Source: an uncultured Clostridia bacterium (GTDB lineage Bacteria; Bacillota; Clostridia; UBA1381). From it: a stretch of DNA of 52,152 nt. Below are positions 9,447-15,489 of this stretch, piece by piece. The stretch's first letter is position 1. The number at the start of each line of letters is the position of its first letter. Position numbers and translations under genes: made by a program. The notes under the pieces are model-generated. The model was given only the letters and a program-made list of their open reading frames with translations. It searched no databases and was not told the origin of the DNA. The stretch lies in NCBI GenBank assembly GCA_910585485.1, contig CAJUEZ010000013.1:1-52152 (forward strand). The letters run 5' to 3'.

Positions 9447-9495
9447 AAATAGCCTAAAATATATGTTTATATTGCACATATATTTTAGGCTATTT
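9447..9495 (-). terminator. Perfect 19-bp inverted repeat: terminator after ruvC
   Basis: Arms at 9447-9465 and 9477-9495 are exact complements of 19 bases around an 11-base loop. On the minus strand the stem is followed by a T-rich run, and the position downstream of ruvC fits an intrinsic terminator. The 283-base gap between ruvC and ruvA is otherwise AT-rich with no gene seen. Confidence 0.7.
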
Positions 9496-9623
9496 CTTTC
9501 ATTTTTATGGTTGCACTGCATAAAAATGCTATATTTCTGTATTTTTTCACACGTGTTACAATTATGTTACAAAAAACCACAATATGTTGTGCCTGTCTTT
9601 CTTTTAATACAATATATCGGTTC

Positions 9624-10127
9624 TTATTTTACTCTGTTTATTCCAAACATATTGTTCATTTTGTTGGAATGAGCGTGACAGATAGCAATCGCAAGCGCGT
9701 CGGCGGCATCATCAGGCTTTGGTATTACATTAAGACCTAAAAGCATTTTGACCATCGTCTGTATCTGTTTCTTATCGGCGCGTCCATATCCTGTAACTGA
9801 CTGCTTTACCTGAAGCGGTGTATATTCACAAATCGGTATACCTCGGTTTGCCACGGCAACAAGAAGAACTCCCCTTGCCTGTGCGACATTAATAGCGGTT
9901 TTCTGATTTGAATTAAAAAACAATTCCTCTATTGCAACCGCGTCAGGCTTGTACTTGTCGAGATACATATTCATTTCCTCATATATTTTTTTCAGTCGCT
10001 CCGTTGTCGGCATACCTGCGGGTGTTGTTATGGCTCCATATTCAAGTGTTCTGAATTTATTTCCAACATATTCAATCACACCTATTCCCACAATCGCATA
10101 GCCCGGATCTATACCTATTATAATCAT
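9624..10127 (-). CDS. ruvC: Crossover junction endodeoxyribonuclease RuvC
   Basis: A 167-residue RNase-H-fold resolvase that cuts Holliday junctions symmetrically. The acidic catalytic residues are visible: D7 in IGIDPGY, the E in AIEELFFNSN, and the pair in KPDDAADALAIA near the C-terminus. The start is ATG 10127 with GGAG ten bases upstream. It precedes ruvA on the same strand but is cut off from it by a strong hairpin and the ruvAB promoter, so it is probably expressed independently. Confidence 0.96.
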   Translation of the reverse strand: MIIIGIDPGYAIVGIGVIEYVGNKFRTLEYGAITTPAGMPTTERLKKIYEEMNMYLDKYKPDAVAIEELFFNSNQKTAINVAQARGVLLVAVANRGIPICEYTPLQVKQSVTGYGRADKKQIQTMVKMLLGLNVIPKPDDAADALAIAICHAHSNKMNNMFGINRVK

Positions 10128-10164
10128 TTCGTTGTTTTCTCCTTTATTTTCGTCATTTTTGCTA

Positions 10165-10193
10165 TTGAATATATATTATATATGTTGTATAAT
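10165..10193 (+). promoter_or_regulatory. Sigma-A promoter of argG
   Basis: TTGAAT (10165-10170), 17-base spacer, TATAAT (10188-10193). The -35 region overlaps an ARG-box-like sequence (10164-10181), a possible arginine repressor site. The argG ribosome site AGGAGG follows near 10225. Confidence 0.75.
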
Positions 10194-10240
10194 ATACGGT
10201 ATAAATTATATTTTATAATATTTTAGGAGGAATTGCAACT

Positions 10241-11458
10241 ATGTCAAAGGAAAAAGTTGTTCTCGCCTACTCAGGCGGACTTGATACTTCAATCATTATT
10301 CCTTGGTTAAAGGAAAACTACAATTACGATGTAATAGCCGTATGCGGTGATGTCGGACAAGGTAAGGAAACCGATGGTCTTGAGGAAAGAGCAAAAAAGG
10401 CAGGTGCGTCAAAGCTTTATATCGCAGATTTAAGAGATGACTATGTTAAGGATTACATATTCCCAACTCTTAAGGCAGGTGCGATTTATGAGGGCAAATA
10501 CCTGTTGGGTACTTCTCATGCAAGACCGATTATCGCAAAAAAGCTTGTTGAAATCGCTCATAAAGAGGGCGCTGTAGCAATCTGTCACGGCGCTACCGGC
10601 AAAGGCAACGACCAAGTTCGTTTTGAGCTTGGCATAAAGGCTCTTGACCCATCACTAAAAATAATCGCTCCGTGGAGAATTTGGGATATAAAATCACGTG
10701 AAGACGCAGTTGACTACGCGGAAGCGCACAACATTGAAATTCCTGTTACAAAGAAAGACCTATATTCGCGCGACAGAAACATTTGGCACATCAGCCATGA
10801 GGGTATGGATCTTGAGGATCCTGCAAACGAGCCACAGCTTGACAGTCTTTTAAAACTTGGGGTTTCACCTGAAAAAGCGCCTGACGCTCCAAAATACATC
10901 ACAATCGGTTTTGAAAAAGGTGAGCCTGTTTCAATCGACGGCAAAAAGTATGACCCTCGTCCTCTTGTTGAAGAACTTAACAATCTTGGCGGCGCATACG
11001 GTGTCGGTATTGCTGATATAGTTGAGGACAGACTTGTAGGTATGAAGTCCAGAGGTGTTTATGAAACTCCCGGCGGTACTATTCTTTATACGGCTATACA
11101 GGAACTTGAATACCTTTGCCTTGACAGAGACACTCAGGCATTTAAGCGTCAGTCAGCTATAAAGTTTGCTGAACTTGTATATGACGGTAAGTGGTTCACA
11201 CCGCTTAGAGAGTCAATGTCAGCTATGTTTGATGTTATGGACGAAACCGTTACCGGCGAAGTTAGACTTAAGCTTTACAAAGGCAGTGTTACTCCCGCAG
11301 GTGCAAAGTCACCGTATTCACTGTATAACGAGGACATTGCTTCATTCGGCGACAGTCACGAGCTTTACAGCCACAAGGACAGCGAAGGCTTTATCAATCT
11401 GTTCGGCTTACCGCTGAAGGTTCGCGCGATGATGAAGAAAAAGAACGGCTTAAAATAA
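10241..11458 (+). CDS. argG: Argininosuccinate synthase
   Basis: A 405-residue enzyme that joins citrulline and aspartate using ATP to make argininosuccinate, the penultimate step of arginine synthesis. The PP-loop AYSGGLDTS is at residues 9-17; GATGKGNDQVRFE and the substrate-binding SRDRNIWHIS segment are intact. Length matches the family. It has its own promoter and terminator. argH lies on the same strand only after a 546-base island carrying an opposite-strand gene, so the usual argGH operon is interrupted. Confidence 0.97.
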   Translation: MSKEKVVLAYSGGLDTSIIIPWLKENYNYDVIAVCGDVGQGKETDGLEERAKKAGASKLYIADLRDDYVKDYIFPTLKAGAIYEGKYLLGTSHARPIIAKKLVEIAHKEGAVAICHGATGKGNDQVRFELGIKALDPSLKIIAPWRIWDIKSREDAVDYAEAHNIEIPVTKKDLYSRDRNIWHISHEGMDLEDPANEPQLDSLLKLGVSPEKAPDAPKYITIGFEKGEPVSIDGKKYDPRPLVEELNNLGGAYGVGIADIVEDRLVGMKSRGVYETPGGTILYTAIQELEYLCLDRDTQAFKRQSAIKFAELVYDGKWFTPLRESMSAMFDVMDETVTGEVRLKLYKGSVTPAGAKSPYSLYNEDIASFGDSHELYSHKDSEGFINLFGLPLKVRAMMKKKNGLK

Positions 11459-11476
11459 GCATATAATTTCTAACAG

Positions 11477-11516
11477 AAAAAAACTCTTATTCCAAGAAGG
11501 TTTAAGAGTTTTTTTG
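11477..11516 (+). terminator. Rho-independent terminator after argG
   Basis: Arms AAACTCTTA (11481-11489) and TAAGAGTTT (11503-11511) with a T-run after the stem, 20 bases beyond the argG stop. Confidence 0.8.
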
Positions 11517-11522
11517 TTTACA

Positions 11523-11693
11523 TTATTTGATTTCAAGATTTTTAAGAGTAAATTCTATTGCTGCGACAGCAAATTCACTGAATGTTGTTTTTCGTCCCTC
11601 AAGAACTTGTTTTACCTGTTCATTGATTTTTCTTGGAACTGCAATTGTTTTGTGTACAACTCCCATATACTCAGGAAATACAAACTTCTCCAT
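11523..11693 (-). CDS. Small ribbon-helix-helix (CopG/Arc-like) protein, 56 aa
   Basis: A short frame starting ATG 11693 with a strong GGAGGTG site, stop TAA at 11525-11523. The protein is basic and has the ribbon-helix-helix pattern: a strand KTIAVPRKI, helix one INEQVKQVLEG, a turn RKTTFS, and helix two EFAVAAIEFTL. Such dimers bind DNA as repressors or antitoxins. No toxin gene lies next to it. It has its own promoter and a structured leader with an internal terminator. It sits between argG and argH on the opposite strand. The antisense plus-strand frames here look spurious. The fold assignment is by pattern only. Confidence 0.7.
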   Translation of the reverse strand: MEKFVFPEYMGVVHKTIAVPRKINEQVKQVLEGRKTTFSEFAVAAIEFTLKNLEIK

Positions 11694-11724
11694 ATCTCAC
11701 ACCTCCATTCAACATATTGAATGC

Positions 11725-11750
11725 AATAAAAACACACTGCCGAAGCAGTG
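11725..11750 (-). terminator. UUCG-tetraloop terminator inside the leader of the small gene
   Basis: On the minus strand CACTGC-TTCG-GCAGTG (11750-11735) is followed by TGTTTTTATT. It lies 32 bases before the ribosome start of the 56-aa gene, so it ends the leader RNA or acts as an attenuator. Confidence 0.7.
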
Positions 11751-11881
11751 CGAAAAAATCGCATACTCCTGTTGCACAACAAAATTGAACCGCCTAAAAA
11801 GGTACGTCAAAAAGAGAGTACGCGTTTTTGTTAAACTGTAAAAACGTACCTAGATTTAATCCTTGTCCAATTTTATTGTGC
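11725..11881 (-). ncRNA. Predicted structured leader or small RNA between argG and argH
   Basis: A sigma-A promoter predicts a transcript starting at G11881. Its first 14 bases (11881-11868) pair with 11787-11774, including one G:U pair, forming a closing helix that begins at the first nucleotide. Inside, 11851-11844 pairs with 11807-11800 (AGGTACGT/ACGTACCT). The RNA ends at a UUCG terminator (11725-11750) after ~157 bases. It could be an independent small RNA, an attenuator of the downstream gene, or a miniature repeat. No known RNA family was recognised. Confidence 0.5.
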
Positions 11882-11887
11882 ATAATT

Positions 11888-11916
11888 ATTATATCATATC
11901 AGACATATTTTGTAAA
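11888..11916 (-). promoter_or_regulatory. Sigma-A promoter of the structured RNA / small RHH gene
   Basis: Minus-strand TTTACA (11916-11911), 17-base spacer, TATAAT (11893-11888). The predicted start is G11881. It is back to back with the argH promoter: the two -35 boxes are 26 bases apart. Confidence 0.75.
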
Positions 11917-11942
11917 CCACATTTTTATTTTTCCTTAAAATA

Positions 11943-11971
11943 TTTACTTTTAATGCAATTTATTGTATAAT
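11943..11971 (+). promoter_or_regulatory. Sigma-A promoter of argH
   Basis: TTTACT (11943-11948), 17-base spacer, TATAAT (11966-11971), 33 bases before the argH start, which has AAGGAG upstream. Confidence 0.75.
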
Positions 11972-12004
11972 ATTAGATAAATTAATGATTAAGGAGAAAA
12001 AACT

Positions 12005-13384
12005 ATGGCAAAACTATGGGGCGGTCGCTTTCAGAAAAGCACCGACAAAAAGGTTGACGATTTTAATTCGTCTATACGCTTTGACAAGCGTATGTACAAA
12101 CAGGATATAAAGGGTTCTATCGCCCATGCTACTATGCTCGGCAAACAAGGTGTAATACCGATGGAGGACAGCAATAAAATAGTAGCGGAACTAAAAAACA
12201 TTCTACGTGATATAGATGACGGCAAAATAGAATTCGAGATTGACGCGGAAGATATTCATATGAATATAGAAAAGATACTTACAGAACGTATCGGTGACGC
12301 GGGCAAAAAACTTCATACAGGCAGAAGCCGCAATGACCAAGTCGCACTTGATATACGTATGTATCTTATGGACGAAACCACAGAAATCGAAGAAATGCTG
12401 CTTCACACGCTTAATGTTATAGCTGACCTTGCGAGCGAGCATACAGAAACTATCATGCCCGGATACACACATCTGCAAAAGGCTCAGCCTGTCACATTTG
12501 CGCACCATTTCATGGCGTATTTTGAGATGTTTAAGCGCGACCTATCAAGACTTGGCGATTGCAGAAAACGCACCAATGTAATGCCGTTAGGCAGCGGCGC
12601 TTTGGCAGGCACAACATATCCTCTCGACAGAAACTTTGTCGCAGCGGAATTAGGCTTTGACAGCGTAACTATGAACTCTCTTGACGGTGTATCGGACAGA
12701 GATTTTGTTATTGAACTTGCAAGCTGTTTATCTGTTATAATGATGCACTTAAGCCGCTTTTCGGAAGAACTGATTTTATGGTCGAGTCATGAATTTTCTT
12801 TTGTAGAAATGGATGACGCTTATTCCACAGGCTCTTCAATTATGCCGCAAAAGAAAAACCCCGATGTCGCGGAACTTATCCGAGGTAAGACAGGGCGCGT
12901 ATACGGTCATTTGATGGGACTTTTAACAACTATGAAAGGTATTCCGTTGGCATATAACAAGGATATGCAGGAAGATAAAGAGCCTATTTTTGACGCTATA
13001 GACACAGTTAAACTTTGTTTGCCGGTATTCTGTGATATGATTGCCACTATGACAGTCAAAAAAGAAAATATGCTTAAAGGCTCAAAAGGCGGTTTTACAA
13101 ATGCCACAGACGTTGCCGATTATCTTGTCAAAAAAGGATTGCCGTTCAGAGACGCTCATTCCGTTGTTGGTCAAATGGTATTCTATTCAATAGAAAATAA
13201 CAAAGCACTCGACGATTTGACTATGGACGAATTCAAAAAATTCTCGGATATTATTGATTATGATATTTATGACGCTATAAGTATGGAAACATGCGTTAAT
13301 GACCGTAAGGTTATCGGCGGTCCCGCAAAAGAAATTGTTGAAAATGCGATTAGAACCGCTAAGGAATTTTTAAATCAGCAGTAA
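12005..13384 (+). CDS. argH: Argininosuccinate lyase
   Basis: A 459-residue member of the fumarase/aspartase superfamily that splits argininosuccinate into arginine and fumarate. The signature GSSIMPQKKNPD, with its catalytic serine loop, is intact, as are SRNDQVALDIR and GYTHLQKAQPVTF, which carries a conserved histidine. Length is typical. It has its own promoter, divergent from the small RNA/RHH unit, so both may be read by one regulator. Confidence 0.97.
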   Translation: MAKLWGGRFQKSTDKKVDDFNSSIRFDKRMYKQDIKGSIAHATMLGKQGVIPMEDSNKIVAELKNILRDIDDGKIEFEIDAEDIHMNIEKILTERIGDAGKKLHTGRSRNDQVALDIRMYLMDETTEIEEMLLHTLNVIADLASEHTETIMPGYTHLQKAQPVTFAHHFMAYFEMFKRDLSRLGDCRKRTNVMPLGSGALAGTTYPLDRNFVAAELGFDSVTMNSLDGVSDRDFVIELASCLSVIMMHLSRFSEELILWSSHEFSFVEMDDAYSTGSSIMPQKKNPDVAELIRGKTGRVYGHLMGLLTTMKGIPLAYNKDMQEDKEPIFDAIDTVKLCLPVFCDMIATMTVKKENMLKGSKGGFTNATDVADYLVKKGLPFRDAHSVVGQMVFYSIENNKALDDLTMDEFKKFSDIIDYDIYDAISMETCVNDRKVIGGPAKEIVENAIRTAKEFLNQQ

Positions 13385-13388
13385 GACA

Positions 13389-13415
13389 AAGGAGCAGTCA
13401 CAATGACTGCTCCTT
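13389..13415 (+). terminator. Bidirectional terminator between argH and the membrane protein gene
   Basis: Twelve-base arms (13389-13400 and 13404-13415) with a three-base loop. It lies between two convergent genes whose stops are at 13384 and 13417. Confidence 0.75.
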
Positions 13416-13416
13416 A

Positions 13417-13833
13417 TTAATATTTTCTTTTAATTATCATATAGCAGAGCCAATATATAACTACCAGCGCACATAGCGCATACGCTATAATCTGTCCCAC
13501 AAATTCCAAATGTATTGCATACGATACAATTGTTGCCCATCCCGCAAGCAATACGTATATACCAAATGCCAAGCTTCGCGCCTTCTCCCACAGCATTACA
13601 TTTCTTTCGTCCTTTTCCGCAATTTCACGCTGTTCCATTCTGTTCTTATCGTTTAGTAACCTTACATACTGTACAACCCTCACAACACCGCAAACCGCAA
13701 ATGCCGCACCAAAACAGGAACTCATTTCGCTACTAACTCTTCCTGTGAATTGCAGAAGTATAAGCGCCGCGCCTATTACTATATATCCGATTGCAAAATA
13801 TAATCTCTTTTTTAATTTTTTTACGTAATCCAT
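13417..13833 (-). CDS. Small membrane protein paired with an XRE regulator
   Basis: About 138 residues with four predicted membrane segments arranged as two hairpins, separated by a charged stretch (NDKNRMEQREIAEKDERNVM). I recognise the arrangement, a four-helix protein of the DUF2178 type following a short Cro-like regulator, as common in Firmicutes, but no function is established. ATG 13833 is chosen because GGAG stands ten bases upstream; earlier ATGs at 13842 and 13860 overlap that site. It begins one base after the stop of the regulator gene, so the two are translationally coupled. Confidence 0.7.
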   Translation of the reverse strand: MDYVKKLKKRLYFAIGYIVIGAALILLQFTGRVSSEMSSCFGAAFAVCGVVRVVQYVRLLNDKNRMEQREIAEKDERNVMLWEKARSLAFGIYVLLAGWATIVSYAIHLEFVGQIIAYALCALVVIYWLCYMIIKRKY

Positions 13834-13834
13834 T

Positions 13835-14044
13835 TTATTCATTCTCCTTATTATCTTCAAAAATAAATAATTCCTCTATTGTCACTCCAAAATATTCGGC
13901 AAGATTATGTGCAAGCTGTAAGGAAGCGTTATATTTACCGTTTTCAAGCGATATAACGGTCTGACGCGTTACACCCACCATCTTTGCTAAATCATCCTGA
14001 GTGACTTTATTTTTCTTTCTAATCTCTTTTATCCTATTTTCCAA
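13835..14044 (-). CDS. XRE (Cro/C1-type) transcriptional regulator, 69 aa
   Basis: A single helix-turn-helix domain fills the protein: IKEIRKKNKVTQDDLAKMVGVTR followed by the recognition helix QTVISLENGKYNAS. The start is TTG 14044 with GGAG at 8-base spacing; an overlapping ATG is out of frame. A 20-base palindrome lies over the predicted transcription start, so autorepression is likely. It probably controls itself and the membrane protein gene after it. Confidence 0.88.
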   Translation of the reverse strand: MENRIKEIRKKNKVTQDDLAKMVGVTRQTVISLENGKYNASLQLAHNLAEYFGVTIEELFIFEDNKENE

Positions 14045-14066
14045 ATCATCATCTCCTCATGATAAT

Positions 14067-14086
14067 ATGTATAGCATGCTTTACAT
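14067..14086 (-). promoter_or_regulatory. Predicted operator of the XRE gene
   Basis: A near-perfect 20-base dyad, atgtatagcatgctttacat, centred on GCATGC and covering the predicted start site at 14084. This position suits a repressor site. Confidence 0.55.
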
Positions 14087-14090
14087 TTTT

Positions 14091-14118
14091 ATTATAGCAC
14101 ATTTTCCGAAAATGTCAA
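14091..14118 (-). promoter_or_regulatory. Consensus sigma-A promoter of the XRE/membrane protein pair
   Basis: Minus-strand TTGACA (14118-14113), 16-base spacer, TATAAT (14096-14091). Both boxes match consensus exactly, which suggests strong transcription held down by a repressor. Confidence 0.8.
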
Positions 14119-14157
14119 GTGTATTTTACATTTTATTTTAAATATTTTTCAAAAAAA

Positions 14158-14184
14158 TAGTAACGCTGAAATTCAGCGTTACTA
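14158..14184 (-). terminator. Rho-independent terminator after the acetyltransferase gene
   Basis: Arms 14158-14170 and 14172-14184 form a stable stem followed on the minus strand by a T-run. The stop codon at 14182-14184 lies inside the stem. Confidence 0.8.
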
Positions 14185-14625
14185 AATATTATCTATCGCC
14201 ATCTGCCCGTAAGATATTTCTTCAAATCCCATACGCTCATATAAACTTATGGCTCTTTGATTATCCTTTACAACTTCAAGACGGAAACGTTTTGCAAAAC
14301 TATATTTCTCAAATACAAAATTAAAATACTGCTTTGCGAATCCCCTGCCCCTGTATTTTTCATCAATATATAAATCCAATACCTGCGCGCATATTCCTCC
14401 TACTTCTGTCTCGTAATATGTTGTAACATACGAAAAACCGATAATTTCATCGTTTTCACAGAATACATATCCCGTAAGAGAATTATCACCGCTTATAGCT
14501 GCTTCAATATTCTTTGTTATAATATCCATCGGTACTTCATGGTCAAGAGCGTCACTTGAATAAAATACCTTTGACATTTCAAGCAGTTTGTCTATTTGAC
14601 TCTTATTCATAATTTCAATATCCAT
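14182..14625 (-). CDS. GNAT-family N-acetyltransferase
   Basis: About 147 residues with a GNAT fold. The acetyl-CoA pyrophosphate loop is visible as EKYRGRGFAKQ (motif A, R/Q-x-x-G-x-G/A), followed by LEVVKDNQRAISLYERMGF, the usual motif B. The acceptor is unknown. The frame is open 90 bases further upstream, but GGAG six bases before ATG 14625 fixes the start there. It lies 72 bases after the activase gene on the same strand and may be a passenger of that transcript. Confidence 0.8.
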   Translation of the reverse strand: MDIEIMNKSQIDKLLEMSKVFYSSDALDHEVPMDIITKNIEAAISGDNSLTGYVFCENDEIIGFSYVTTYYETEVGGICAQVLDLYIDEKYRGRGFAKQYFNFVFEKYSFAKRFRLEVVKDNQRAISLYERMGFEEISYGQMAIDNI

Positions 14626-14696
14626 ATTAAACTCCAGTATTTGTAACATAGAAAAATCAAACAGATTTCTATTTGATAAGCGCCTCTTATTTTGCA

Positions 14697-15488
14697 TTAA
14701 CCGCCTATCTGACACTGCAAGCCCGAACTTTTCGCTACTTCAAGGAGTTTCTGCATATACTCGTTCGGCATTGGTTCAATATGACTCATTGCATATTCCC
14801 TGTTAAGCCCCTCATACTTACCCTGTCCCAAACGGTGATACGGAAGCAGGTGAAGCTTCTCAACGTTCGGAAGCGACGCCGCGAACTCCGCAATCGCGCG
14901 TATCTCCTCGGGAGAATGGTTAAACGTCGGTATAACAGGCACGCGTATTGTCAGATTAACCGCGCCCGACTCCGCAATTTTCCGCGCATTCTCTAGTATC
15001 AGCTCATTTGGCTGAGTTGTAAACTCCTTGTGTTTCGCGCTGTCCATATGCTTGATGTCCATTAAAACATAGTCCAGATACGGCAGATATTTCTCAATCG
15101 TTTCCCATTTGGCAAAGCCTGTCGTTTCAATAGCGGTATTTATTCCCACATCTTTGCAGGCGTGCAGTAAATGGGGCGCAAAATCAGGCTGTAAAAGCGA
15201 CTCTCCTCCCGAAAGCGTAACACCGCCGCCGCTGCGATTATAATAGAATATGTCCTGCTTTATAATCGGCATCAGTTCCTCAACCGTCACATCCTGACCC
15301 ATGATTTTTTCCTTGCCCTCAAACATCATGGGCTGTATGTCAAAGCTCTGCGACTCAGGGTTGCAGCACCAGCGGCACCGAAGAGCGCAGCCTTTTAAAA
15401 ATACGATTGTGCGTATACCCGGGCCGTCGTGTATGGAATATTTTTGTATATCAAATATTCTGCCCCTCGCGTTTAAATAATTTTCCAT
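14697..15488 (-). CDS. Glycyl radical enzyme activase (PFL-activating family, radical SAM)
   Basis: A 263-residue radical SAM enzyme that uses S-adenosylmethionine to place the radical on its partner's glycine. The cluster motif C34-x3-C38-x2-C41 reads CALRCRWC, followed by CNPES; GGGVTLSGGE lies near residue 90. Activases of diol dehydratase-type partners usually carry a ferredoxin insert with two further clusters between these motifs; only about 25 residues are present here and no CxxC series, so it is built like pyruvate formate-lyase activase. ATG 15488 is chosen: GGAGG, encoded by the last two glycine codons of the upstream gene, is five bases before it, and only one base separates the genes. 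Confidence 0.9.
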   Translation of the reverse strand: MENYLNARGRIFDIQKYSIHDGPGIRTIVFLKGCALRCRWCCNPESQSFDIQPMMFEGKEKIMGQDVTVEELMPIIKQDIFYYNRSGGGVTLSGGESLLQPDFAPHLLHACKDVGINTAIETTGFAKWETIEKYLPYLDYVLMDIKHMDSAKHKEFTTQPNELILENARKIAESGAVNLTIRVPVIPTFNHSPEEIRAIAEFAASLPNVEKLHLLPYHRLGQGKYEGLNREYAMSHIEPMPNEYMQKLLEVAKSSGLQCQIGG

Positions 15489-15489
15489 A

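Noticed and set aside
9400..9620. Small gene or attachment site in the ruvC-ruvA gap
   Set aside because: Plus-strand frames are low-complexity AT-rich without ribosome sites; no integrase or duplicated attachment sequence nearby.
11527..11841. Plus-strand open frame of 104 codons between argG and argH
   Set aside because: No ribosome site, runs through a terminator and inverted repeats, and is antisense to the better-supported ribbon-helix-helix gene.
11725..11882. 6S RNA or SRP RNA
   Set aside because: Too short, and no central bubble or SRP tetraloop features could be recognised; kept only as an unclassified structured RNA.
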